Both the position numbers and the translations under genes were made by a program. From NCBI GenBank assembly GCA_030248195.1, contig JASAND010008634.1:1-64000 (forward strand): a stretch of DNA of 64,000 nucleotides. The letters are read 5' to 3'. Source of the stretch: Trissonchulus latispiculum (taxonomy: Eukaryota > Nematoda > Enoplea > Enoplida > Ironidae). Within the stretch, counting starts at the first letter, position 1; each line of letters opens with the position of its first letter. The notes beneath the pieces were generated by a model that saw only the letters and a list, made by a program, of their open reading frames with translations, had not been told where the DNA came from and made no database searches. Below, one piece after another: positions 11,191 through 21,651 of this stretch.

Positions 11191-13139
11191 TATGTTTAGA
11201 ACTAGTACAAGCCCGCCTGTATATGAAAGCAATTTAGCAACCCAGCACGTGTGCAGTTGAGCTACTGCACTGTATGTGTAAATCACGCATATGTGAAGGT
11301 AAACTTTAACCGTAATTTTCTCGTTAACACCTGGACGGTTTGAGCTGTTTCAAAAAGGAAAATGTTCAGCTCTCCAAACTCTACAAAAGGACATAACGTT
11401 CAACCCAATTATTCTTCATTAACTAATTAACACAAGCAAGTTAACATTAACACTGGAGTGTTAAGCCTGCGCAGAACGCAATCTGCGCAGGCATTAATTA
11501 ATTTCAATTAAGTTTTTCTCACTAACTACTGAATTTTTTTGGTACTGTAAGCGTAAAAATGTCCAGTTTTGCAAGCTCTACAAGAATATGTAACTTTCGT
11601 CCAAATTCGTGTTCATCAAAGTTTTGCTAATTTATATACTGATTTTGCACGAGTACTGACATGTGCTCGTGTGAAAGGGTGGTTGTACGTGCGACTTCCA
11701 CTCGGCTGGCTGCTGGGGTTGCCGGCGCCGGACCGAATAGCGGTTCGGTACGTCCCCTGTTAGGGCACTAGGATAGGTGGGAGGTAAATTTAGAAGTAGA
11801 AGTAGTTCGGTAGGTCGGTAGGTCGGTAAGTAGGGACTGCGTAAAATGGATGCTGAAACAGTAAGTGAGTGAGTTTTTGCATTTTTGGTAGAAAACAGTT
11901 GAAATCATAATATGCAAAAACTCACCCACAAAGCAGCACATTAATTTATTTTATTAATGTAGGTAGGGAAGCTGTTTAGCCATAGAATGCTAAGTCAAAC
12001 AACCAGCAGTATTAACTCTTAAGTTAGCATTACGTAGGTTTCAGTAATTTAATATACATAGGCAGGTAGGTAGTAGCTAGGTTAATTGTAGTTGTTGTTG
12101 CGCCATATGCCCGTCCGAGCTTAGCGCAGCGGGCCCGGGGGGCCCGCCATGGTCCCAGGGGGGGGGTGGTGGTTCCAAAGTGGCAGGTATAGGTGTCGGT
12201 TAGTGGTTAGTTTGGATAAAACAGTTAGTGGCGTCGGACTGTTAAAACCCGGGGAAACCGGTGAGATCAGGGGTATTAGACCATCCGCCGGGCGCAGGCC
12301 TCCTGATGGCGTCTCGCCTGCGAGACGAATCTGTCCCTCCGGCCAAAGCGAGGACAGGAGGAACCGCGCCGCAAGAGTTTTCGTGCCGAGCCCAGCCATC
12401 TCGGCGCCCAAATCCACGGCCACATCTCCCACATGTGAATGAGAGCCCGCACCTGTTGTCGTGGCGGACCCAGTTCTTCAAGTAATTTAATGTACTTAGG
12501 TAGGTAGGCAGTAGCTAGGTTAATTATAGTAAACAACAAATATCTGACCATCTTCCAACATTAGAAATTCATCTAAAAACGCCAAGTTTTGTGCATGTTT
12601 AAGATTAGCAGCGGGCCACGGGAAGCAAGCCTGTTTCCCGTGGCTAATCAGTAAAGTGGGCCGAGAAAGCAGGCCAGAAATACAAGTTTTGTTCCGTCAA
12701 TTAGTTTGTTCAAACAAACCCATGAACCTCTGTCGGAATCCGGTTGTGTTAATCTACAACGGGCCAGACGGCCCGGTTTGTGCAAGAAAAGGAAAGAAAA
12801 CAAGCGAGATTCTCAAACAGGGCATGAATAGCAAATTTTCACACGGTTTTGGATTGTTTCGTCTAATTGCAAGCTCATTAGGACCTAGTGTGGGTCCCAA
12901 AATGAAGGCATCACGAATCGTTTTGTCCACGCGAAGAATTATTTCAAGTTTAAACAAATTTAACAAGTTGTAACCTAAAATGGCCAAGAAGGCCTATTTT
13001 GTGACAAGAAATTACCAGAAAACGGTTAGCTTTGTCAAAAAGGCAATGGCCAATAGTTTTGTGTCATTTCGTCCTTTCACAATTTCAAATAGGGCCCAAA
13101 ATGCACGTTTTGGACCAGGAAAGCGAAAGAACGAGTAAT

Positions 13140-13170
13140 GGTTGCTGGGTTTGATTCCCGCACCGTGACC
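13140..13170 (+). other. T-arm-like segment plus short palindrome
   Basis: GCTGGGTTTGATTCCCGC resembles a tRNA T arm and is followed near 13180 by the palindrome AATGGGTTTTAACCCATT. Both recur in the other 7-kb copy (23115-23170). No acceptor or anticodon stem fits around it, so I do not call a tRNA. Confidence 0.3.
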
Positions 13171-14697
13171 TTGTACTAATGGGTTTTAACCCATTTGATT
13201 CAGGTGCGCGGATCGTCTCCAGTTCGGAATCGAAGTCAGTGAACTAGTCGGACTTGGATCAGTCAGTGGAAGTCTTTGAATCATCAGAATCAGTAGTTGG
13301 TTGATTATTGGATCCGGAAGCGATCCCAGAGTTGATTTTGGACCTATCAGACAGACATTTGTGGAGCCTAATCACTGTAGGTACCTTGTGGACTTAGAGC
13401 ATAACTAAGGTCGAGATCAGAGACGAATTCCGTTAGCGCTTGACATCAATTGGGCAAACTGCAAAGTGAATTTTAACATTCAAATATCCCCTCACTAATT
13501 TGATTCAGAAAATGTATAACCCAATCCAGTTCAATCTTTTCACCCCCGGGGCTCAGTCCCCTCTGTCTCTGGCTTGAGCTTAGATAGCAGCCAGAAGTTC
13601 ATTGTATCTTGAGAGCAGAAGATCCTGAAGAAGCACCAATCCTTGAACTTTGTATAATTGTGTTAATTTTCCTTTAATTAGAGATAAGTAAGGAAGGACT
13701 ACCCAAAACTCCCAACTATTTCGATTTCCTCAAATTCTATCTCACATAGCATCCCTGAACTGAGTGTCGGAGCGAAAGCGGTGACCGACTTTCAGGGGCT
13801 CACCCAAAGACCGACCCTAGGTTAACAGTTAGTAACTTAGACTATTGTGATACTAGTTTGACAGTCCTATTGTAAGGGGACGTATAAAGAGTAACAAAGC
13901 ACAAGCATATAGGGTAACACACAGCATATAGGGAACTTGAGTTGAGTAATCAGTAGAAAGAGTTAGTAGAGTAGAAGGGTGTAAAAGGCGTTAAGAGTAT
14001 CGACCTTGTCCCTATAACTTAGTCAAAGTTCGTAATATTATTCCGAACCGGAATAATATTAATAGTAACCTAACGGGAAAACATCCGGCAACTCTGGTAC
14101 AGTAAACTTGTACTGTATTTAGTTATATCATATCTGAACTGTTGGTATTGTCGTAGCTGTCGCATTGTACACGCAAACTGTATTAATCATAATTGTAGTA
14201 TTTTCATTAAACTATCTGTGTGTTAGTTACCGAGTCTTATTACAAGCAATCAAGGCGCGTTTGCCTGCGGATACGGTGCGTTTACCGTCGAGACGAGTCT
14301 CCAACAAATACAGGCGCGTTTGCTTTAAGTACGGTGCGTTTACCGTTCAGCCATCCAATCACCGGAGCCCAGGACGAACTCATCACAAGTAAGTTTTCTT
14401 GGCAATCTCTAGCTCTAGGATCCAGTGAGGAACTCATCCAAATCCAGTGCTGTCTACGATAAGCAAGTGCTGACCCCGCTTGCTGCCCAATTGGAAATCA
14501 GGAGCCTCAAACGAACTCACCGACAAAGACCCCTACTAAGGTTGGCTGCAGAGAATCTCTGATTCTGGAACACCACCTTTCAGAGATCTGGTGCTTAAGT
14601 CTGTTTCATTGCGATCAGACGCGCTGACCTTCCGTGTAACGGAGAGATTAGAACTTAGAGCAGATCGTGTCTTGGATCTTGCTCACTTCATTACAAA

Positions 14698-15050
14698 TAT
14701 CGTCAACTAGTCAACTGTCAGCTGGTGGCGAGCTAATTTGCATATTATATCATGACACTTTAAAGTTTCATTTCAGTCAAAGGGCTATGAGAGAAGAATA
14801 TTTCTGAAATAAATAAACTAAGAAAAGGAAGCCGCCCCTCCATCAAACGCCAGTTAAAACAAATCCACAAAATTCTTAAAATACAAAAATCATGCTGGAC
14901 GAATTACTTGTCGAAGCTCTATAAATCACTGGTAGCTGCCCTGTTTGTACAAAAACAGTAATAGCTACTGAGAGGAGAGCAGTATTGAGCATAGAGCGGA
15001 CATTTTAGTGCTGAGGAGTGAGGATACACAGTTCATTTAGAGCTAGAAAC
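14698..15050. other. Unique spacer inside PURA intron
   Basis: AT-rich sequence between the left 7-kb repeat and the hAT MITE. The 8-bp target duplication CTAGAAAC of the MITE is at 15043-15050. No gene seen. Confidence 0.4.
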
Positions 15051-15852
15051 TAGAGATGAGGACGAGCCGGACTTTTCCGGCTCGGCTCGGCTCGGCTCGC
15101 GAGAAAATGGTCGGCTCGGCTCGGCTCAGTTCGCGGTCATACCCGTCTCGGCTCGGCTCGGCTCGGGAAAATTTTGAAAGTGGGTCGGCTCGGCTCGCCA
15201 AGCTTGAAATGTCAAATTCGCCAGATTGCATCGAATTTTATTTTGTTTAGCTCCTTGTTGTCTTGTTCAAATTTATTAACGAAGTCGTAACCAGTTATAA
15301 TTACACGTTAACATTTATCTGTAGCCTCTCAAGATCATATTATATACTCGAATACTAGAAGCGGTTACAACTTTTTCGCTATCTGATAAAATAGAAATAC
15401 TACAAATACAAACACAGAATAATGGATTTTACAGGTAAGATTTTTTATGAAACCAAAAAGAGAGGAAAAAATGAAATAAGTCAAAAGTTTTTCTTACTGA
15501 AAGTATATCAATACCATAAACAAGTTGGTGTCAAGGACAGCCTAACATTAAGATTAACATTTGCTTGGAAGATATCGAGAAAGCTAAAGAAAATTGTTGG
15601 CAATTATTATTAGTCTTCACCGAAATTATTGGCAATTTTACTTAAACACGTGAAAATATAGCAGGGAAAATTGGTCGAATTACTATTTTTGGTTGGGGTC
15701 GGCTCGGCTCGGCTCGGCTCGGAGCTTCAGTTCTCCGGCTCGGATCGGCTCGGCTCGGGAGAAATTGCTGCCGGCTCGGCTCGGCTCGGCTCGCGAGCCC
15801 AGCCGAGCCGAGCCGAGCCGAGCCGAGCCGCGAGCCAAAATCCTCATCTCTA
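15051..15852. mobile_element. hAT-type MITE carrying GGCTC microsatellites
   Basis: 802-bp element with 12-bp terminal inverted repeats (TAGAGATGAGGA / TCCTCATCTCTA) and a perfect 8-bp target duplication CTAGAAAC on both sides (15043-15050, 15853-15860), as expected for hAT. Long (GGCTC)n arrays sit just inside each end (15066-15200 and 15700-15835), the right one switching strand within itself. The frame at 15422-15613 has no recognisable domain. Non-autonomous. Confidence 0.9.
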
Positions 15853-16262
15853 CTAGAAACATTAACAGCTATCTCGCCTTAAGGCCAGATAATAACAATG
15901 CAAGTGTCTACATTACTTCCGAAATTCGCATGAAGATGCCCCGATTATTCTGACCGATATCAAAATAGAACATTTTATTTTCTACCCGGAATTGACGCCC
16001 TTCCGGCAGTAGACGTTGTACAGCTAAAAATACAAGACCTGAATGAAACAAAGAAAATAAAACGCTCTAAAAATGTTCGTTATTAACAAGATAAAAACTG
16101 TATATATCATTGGACCTGCAAGCCAATATTCGTGGGAATAAAAAATTAAGGTTGAATGAAACAAGTTTAATAAGGGAGAGCAAAGTCATCTCAGAAACAA
16201 CTCAGAAAACTCAAAAACGTTTACTTTCCGTCTGTCATAACAGATAAGAAACGTGTACAAAC

Positions 16263-16380
16263 CTTCCTCATCAGTCCCGAATTCATCTAGCAGTTTGGTC
16301 AGGGCATCCCTAAATTCCACTAATCCCTGGGCTGGTATGACCACAGCATTACGAGGACCGCAAATGATGACATGTGTAAC
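16263..16380 (-). CDS. PURA: Pur-alpha family protein, exon with PUR repeat II helix
   Basis: A 118-nt exon with acceptor TTTTAG (16382-16381) and donor GT at 16262-16261. It encodes [20 protein letters not shown] followed by [19 protein letters not shown]. This matches the second PUR repeat of Pur-alpha, whose family pattern is ...IALPAQGLIEFRDALxKLIDxYG. It is joined in phase 0 to the exon at 16868-17010, giving GRFLR-VTHV across the junction, and ends one base into a codon. Known for the family: PUR repeats I and II pack into one nucleic-acid-binding module. Confidence 0.92.
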
Positions 16381-16867
16381 CTAAAACAAAGAAAACAACA
16401 TGTAAATACAATCTACCCATTTTATACTGCATTAACAGCTTAAATACTGATGAGTGTGTAGCGCAGAAATTAATATAATTCAATCGCCGTGATATATACA
16501 GTCCATCTTAAACCACTGTGACATAGTAAAAAGTGAAAGTAATCCAACCTTTGCTAGATCCCGTTCTAGTCAGGAAAAGAAGTCGTATGGAAAACTGTGT
16601 CAAGCGAAGCAGCATCCAAATTTGGAAGCTGGCCAACTGACACTGACTCAAGAAGAATGAGCTTATGGAGGTTAGGACTTAGTGTTAGCCTAACCTATAA
16701 CTAAAGGTGGACAATATCAGACAGCATTTGAAAGTGATTCTGATTCAGTCTAGGATCGTGGTTTTGAACGTTAAGCTGGTCTACGAAGGCTTGTAGTGCA
16801 GTGCTGCTGAAAATAAAACGGAACGGTAATGCAATGGTTACAAAAGTGTGCGTAAGAGCTTACTTAC
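16381..16867. other. PURA intron
   Basis: 487-bp intron between the two exons encoding PUR repeat II, with a GTAAGTAAGC donor at 16867. No insertions recognised. Confidence 0.7.
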
Positions 16868-17010
16868 TCTAAGAAATCTTCCTCGATTGCTTTCCTTGAA
16901 GTCTAAATAATATCGACTATTTTCACATAGCATCGTCTGTGATCCCAGTAGTAGTCCATCCAGGGGCAAATACTCCGGGCTAGGCGGATTCGTATATACG
17001 GACAGTTCTG
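16868..17010 (-). CDS. PURA: Pur-alpha family protein, exon with PUR repeat II strands
   Basis: A 143-nt exon with acceptor TTGTAG (AG at 17012-17011) and donor GTAAGT from 16867. It encodes a variable linker (AELSVYTNPPSPEYLPLDG) and then SQTMLCENSRYYLDFKESNR GRFLR, the strand half of PUR repeat II (family pattern ...REN.KYYMDLKENQRGRFLRI). Its phase fits the exon at 21108-21210 (last base G plus CA gives Ala) and the exon at 16263-16380. The invariant Gly-Arg-Phe-Leu-Arg motif is intact. Confidence 0.92.
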
Positions 17011-17370
17011 CTACAACAACACAAAACATATTGAAAATGAGCAAAACATAGGTATATCCTCCTAAATCAGCACGGGAACTAAAATTTTCGGCCTTACTGA
17101 GAACAGAAACAGAAAATTATTAAAGTTAGCTTTTTGCAGCGTTGACTGATAAGAATACATATAAACAAAAGGTATTTGTTGCGACAAGTGGATGGGACAT
17201 GTACAGTCCAATCCATATAATTTTTACGGTAAAAATGCAAAATAAGTTAAATTTGAAATTTGACGAGAAATTTGACCACAAAACCTTTCCTTTCTTTTCG
17301 GCACTTTGGATGCCCGCCGATTGCCGAAAAAGTGAGGGGCCTGCAGGCAAATGGAGGGGAACCAAAAAAG

Positions 17371-17463
17371 ACGTTGTCACGGTGCAAATCTTCCCCCGGA
17401 AGTTTTGCACCGGTGCAAATCTTCCCCGGGGGGGGGGGAGGGAAGATTTGCTTGCACCGACAG
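17371..17463. repeat. GTGCAAATCTTCCCC cluster, left member
   Basis: About 90 bp built from three copies of TGCAAATCTTCCCC and its complement GGGAAGATTTGC(T)TGCAC, with an inner palindrome TTTTGCACCGGTGCAAA and a run of ten or more G. It begins ACGTTGTCACGG, the complement of the end of the right member near 19641-19655, so the two face each other. Confidence 0.65.
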
Positions 17464-18342
17464 ATTTTCATTGTTATTAAAAATAATAACTCCAACGAAG
17501 GGCTTAGCTAAGCTCTAGCTTATAGTTTCCAAATTGTAAAATGCAGCTTAATCTAAACATAAAGTTGTTTAAAACAACACGATGATGCTTCTTGAAACTT
17601 TAGCTTTCATTTGATGGCAAGTGGATTTTTCGACTTGGTATGGTAGTTAGCACAACTAAAACCGGAATAGCTATCACAATTTATAGGTTTCACAATAAAT
17701 AAAATTAATTGATTAAAACTGACCAGTGCTTTTGTTATAACTCCGTGAATGAAAATTTCATTTTTAGCGTTTTTCCGAATTTACTTTCATTTATTTTTAT
17801 GAACTATGAATTTATCTGATTTATGAGCTAAAACTAGCATTTAAGTTTTAACTCGCGTAACTCAGAACTAGGACTTATCCTCTTCGGCTCTTTACTTCAG
17901 AATCCATCTGCACTTAACTCTGTAAACTCCTCTATACTATTTTGAAAGGTATTTAGAATTTAGATATCCAGTTGAGGTCGCCTTCACAACAAGGAAATAC
18001 ACCAAAAACGGAGCCAAGCAAAGTTTAGACTCGTACGCAGTAAAATAGCAATAGTAATTGGTTAAGAAGGCAAGAAAATGTTTGGAAGAACTAGGATTAA
18101 ACTTTATCCACCAAAAGCCCCATCTTCAATGTATCACCCCCTCCTCAACTGGAAGACGTCTAGAAATTCATGCAAATTCAAAGAAAATTAGAAAATTTTT
18201 AATATTTTAATCAATTTTAGGTTTTAATCTGTGTGTTATTGATTTATTATCTTAAATATTTGGTGAGAATGCGATTGTGTGCACTTTCAATTTTTTAAAA
18301 ATTTTAAAAATAGAATTTTGGATCAAGTAAACAAGCTCCCCC
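17464..18342. other. PURA intron, AT-rich, nothing recognised
   Basis: AT-rich intronic DNA without a supported gene or element boundary. TTAAACTTTATCC near 18100 recurs in the same orientation near 19223 and may mark a larger composite insertion. Confidence 0.3.
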
Positions 18343-18965
18343 CCCAGCCTCAATTGGGGGGGGGGGAGATAGTTTACTTGATGCTAACTTTCTCAAAACT
18401 TGACCAATTTAGCTCAAATTTTGCGTGGGTGCATTCCAACATATATTTGCTTAATTGGTAATGAAATTTTAAAATTTAAAAAATTTTAAATTTTTAAGTT
18501 TTTAAGGGGGGACCAAGGGGAACCAAAAAATTTTTTGTCTCCGATTTTGCTGAAAAGTTGTATATACGGGCTCCCAAAGTCGCAGAACACGAATCTGAAG
18601 TCCGTTTTTCGATTCAGCCTTTCGTTAGTTCAGTATAAGCTAAAGTAGTAAGCTTAAGATGTGAGCTTATATTGAACTAATGAAAAGCTAAATCGAAAAA
18701 CGGATTTCAGATTCGTGTTCTACGACACACGAAACCCCTATATACAACTTTTCAGCAAAATCGGAGACACAAAATTTTTTGGTTCCCCTTGGTCCCCCCT
18801 TAAAAAACTTAAAAATTTAAAATTTTTTAAATTGAAAAAGTTTGTTATCAATCTATCAGACATGTGTTGGAATGCACCCACATAAAGTTTTAACCAATTT
18901 GATCAAGTTTTGAGTGAGATAAAGCGTTGGGGGGAGATAGTTCACTTGGGACTTTGGGGGGGGGG
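18343..18965. repeat. ~620-bp palindrome (foldback element)
   Basis: Two arms of about 300 bp mirror each other around roughly 18640-18660. Landmarks in order are a C/G run, GGAGATAGTTYACTTG, TGGGTGCATTCCAACA, TTAAGGGGGGACCAAGGGGA, CTCCGATTTTGCTGAAAAG, and ACACGAATCTGAARTCCG. Divergence between arms is modest. It could extrude as a long hairpin and may be the core of a larger element bounded by the clusters at 17371 and 19557. Confidence 0.8.
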
Positions 18966-19556
18966 GAATTGTTTATTTAGTGTTAGACAAACGGGATGCA
19001 AAAATTTTGTCACCATTTTTGCTCAAATGTTTGTTACAGGGGGTTTCAGAAGTAGGTTTGAATCTGAGATTAATTTTTCCGTATATATAACTTTTCGTTA
19101 GCTCGAGCTAACAACTTCATCTTACAATAAAGCTAACGATAAGCTAAATTGAAAACTGAATTTTGGAGACATGATAAACCAAACACGTCTAGGAAAATTA
19201 TGAATACAAGTGTTCCCAATTAAACTTTATCCCCCCAAAGGGGTAGAGGAGGATAATGTTCAATTGATCCTAAAAAGGTTTCAATTATTGAACGTTATAA
19301 AATTCAAATGCAAGATACTGGTTATTTCGGTTTATTGTATTTGTTGAATTTGAGGGATTAAATTAATAATTCAACACAATTTGGCCTAATTTTTATTACA
19401 ATTCAATTTTAATGATTAAAACTACAAAAACGACAGGTTTGACGACGAATTGAACTATTAAAAACAAGTTACTGCGCAAAATAAAACTTAGAATTGCTAA
19501 TCTTAAATTGTTCCCAAAGCTTTTGAATCATGTGTTGCTAACTCCACGGTCGCTCT

Positions 19557-19655
19557 GACAGCCGGCGCAAATCTTCTTCCGGGGGAAGTTTTGCACCGGT
19601 GCAAAACTTCCGGGGGGAAGATTTGCACGGGGAAGATTTGCTCCGTGACAACGAC
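19557..19655. repeat. GTGCAAATCTTCCCC cluster, right member
   Basis: Inverted partner of 17371-17463: GCAAATCTTCTTCCGGGGGA, TTTTGCACCGGTGCAAAA, GGGGAAGATTTGCACGGGGA, ending TCCGTGACAACGAC. The pair could be the terminal repeats of a ~2.28-kb element containing the 18343-18965 palindrome. Confidence 0.6.
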
Positions 19656-19740
19656 ATACGCCAATTCTCGCCCCTAACAAAGAAGTCAAATAGACCTCGG
19701 AAAACTTTACACACTTTACACTTAACACGTTATGTATGTG

Positions 19741-20661
19741 GTAGCACGATAGTAAAATTGGCAAGATAGTTATCTTGCTAAGAGTTTGGCAAGATAGTTA
19801 TCTTGCTAAAATTTTAGCGAGATAACTATCTTGCCACGAAATTTAGCAAGATTACTATCTTGCCAAAATTGTTGGTAAGATAGTAATCTTTCTAGAATTT
19901 AGCAAGATAGTCATCTTACTAGTTTCAGTATGAAACATGTTTTCAATTTGGAAACAAAGAAAGTCATTAGTATACCCTATTCCTGAGTTTAATCCAAGGG
20001 GGGACTTTCACAAGAATTAAACACTGGCCATTCTGCTCTTTATTGTTGCTGAAATTGTATTTGTAATAGAAAATGCACAGAATTTGCATTATTGCGAAGG
20101 TAACAAATATTATAATACGTCAAGATTAAATGAAAATGAATGAAAGAAAAATGAAAATTACTGACTTGAGACTAAAACACTCTCATTTTCTTAAAAAGAC
20201 TGAAAAAGTAAGTATGTGCATATTTAACTAATTTTGTGAGGTTGGTTTTGTCGGTAAAGTAGTTTTCAATTTTTGTATTTTTCGCAGTTAAATTTGAAAT
20301 AATATATTAAAATATATTCTCTTATGCTATTTCTAACTTTAGCATTTCCATTGCAAATATTATTTCAGCAGTGATACAGCAAATGGTTAGTTTTTAATTT
20401 TGCGAAAGTTCCTCCCTTGCGTTAAACTCTTTAAATGACTGCCTTTGTTTCCAATTTGATGACACCTTTCATACTGAAACTGGTCAGATGACTATCTTGC
20501 TAAATTCTAGTAAGATTACTATCTTACCAACAATTTTGGCAAGATAGTAATCTTGCTAAATTTCGTGGCAAGATAGTTATCTTGCTAAAATTTTAGCAAG
20601 ATAACTATCTTGCCAAACTCTTAGCAAGATAACTATCTTGCCAATTTTACTATCTTGCTAC
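19741..20661. mobile_element. 921-bp foldback element with TATCTTGC palindromic arms
   Basis: Left arm (19741-19932) and right arm (20469-20661) are reverse complements. Each starts GTAGCAMGATAGTAAAATTG and consists of serial ~20-bp hairpins of the form GCAAGATAGTTATCTTGC, separated by short spacers (AAATTTTA, CGAAATTT, AATTGTT). So each arm can fold internally as well as with the other arm. The 540-bp centre is AT-rich with no coding evidence. Confidence 0.85.
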
Positions 20662-21107
20662 GACATGTATACCCTGGCTGCCATTAGAGGGGTTGGCTGA
20701 TAATTTTGGAAGCTAAATTAAAAATTTTTAACAATTTCTTCAAATTTTAGCTCGTTAAATTCGTCGGTATTGCTGCCACAAACACGGAAAAACAATTCAC
20801 TATTGTTATTTCTTCTCAAATCAGATGAAAACTAACGAGTTGCAAAAGAGATACTTTAAAACTGGCAATATATAAAACTGGCAGTATTTAAGACTACCAG
20901 TCTAACCGATGTAACGAAAGCAGTTTTGCATTGCATTTATGCCACAACTACAAACTTCGACAACTCTGATATGAAGCCGTGAGAGTTACCACTACGTGAT
21001 AAGTTGGATGTTTACTTTACCGATATAGGCTCTTAAAGTCATCCATTGCTCACAGTGTAAGATGGTTTTCTAAAGGTTACATGAATAATCAGTCAGAAAC
21101 AACATAC
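20662..21107. other. PURA intron
   Basis: Unique AT-rich DNA up to the donor of PURA exon 3. Nothing recognised. Confidence 0.4.
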
Positions 21108-21210
21108 CAGGCTGGGTATAGAATTCTCCAAACTCCGTAAGATGATCCCTAAACTCAGACGCAGCGGGCATAGACATTACAATTCTAGTCTCCCAGACAC
21201 CGGCTCTTAC
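21108..21210 (-). CDS. PURA: Pur-alpha family protein, exon with PUR repeat I helix
   Basis: A 103-nt exon with acceptor TTGTAG (AG at 21212-21211) and donor GTATGT from 21107. It encodes VRAGVWETRIVMSMPAASEF then RDHLTEFGEFYTQP, matching the final strand and helix of PUR repeat I (family pattern ...[23 protein letters not shown]). It joins in phase 0 to the exon at 31748-31878 (..EIVE-VRAG..) and ends one base into a codon. Confidence 0.9.
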
Positions 21211-21651
21211 CTACAAGAAATAATATAATGCTGAGGACTTTTATTCGGGGACACCCTTAATTTTGCCCCTACCTACATATATAGTTCTGCTCAGTTTTGG
21301 ACCTCTACCCACCCCAATCACTAAACGGTCACCCGAACTTGCCAATTTCTAAGGCTTCCAAAATTAATTTTTCCAGCATCGTCAGAAGCTTTTTCCTGCT
21401 GCACCTCAGCGCAGCAGGCCTCTTAAATTCGAAAATAAAGTTTAAACTATAAACTGTTCAGCATTTGTGTTAACAAATGTTTCTGTAACTGTAATGTTTT
21501 ACATGTTTCTGTAAGTTTCCTCCATTAAAAACAATCTTTGCTGAAATGTTAATGACAAAAGCTTAAAACTGTGAGTCATCGATTAGAACATACACACAGA
21601 CTAGACGTTTCCGATTTTGCAATTGAAACTAACACATGAGCGAACATATGT
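21211..21651. other. PURA intron
   Basis: Intronic DNA between exon 3 and the right 7-kb repeat. A short GC-rich hairpin occurs near 21400-21420 (CTGCTGCACC TCAGCGCAGCAG). No gene. Confidence 0.4.

Larger units (their letters stand above)
7208..14697 (-). repeat. Left copy of an unclassified ~7-kb repeat
   Basis: This 7.5-kb segment is the inverted counterpart of 21652-28338. The match can be followed through many landmarks: a tRNA cloverleaf, a 65-codon open frame, CAGCGAGCCCTCGTGGCCAG arrays, the hairpin GCCGGCAATTAGGAATTGCCGG near 9803, AATATTATTCC...GGAATAATATT near 14035, and GCGCGTTTGCC/ACGGTGCGTTTACCGT motifs near 14253-14356. Apparent identity by eye is roughly 80-85%. Internal inverted motifs (GTACCAGAGTTGCC near 7385, complement near 14083) may be the true ends of a nested unit. 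No transposase, polymerase or integrase is visible. The left copy is about 0.8 kb longer than the right. The minus strand is chosen so that the tRNA reads forward. Confidence 0.85.

Noticed and set aside
12121..12551. Cluster of 75-105-codon frames on both strands
   Set aside because: A GC-rich patch in the left 7-kb repeat gives openings in five frames at once with no homologous protein motif and no matching frames in the right copy.
13140..13170. Second tRNA gene
   Set aside because: Only a T-arm-like segment is present. No acceptor, D or anticodon stem can be fitted in either repeat copy.
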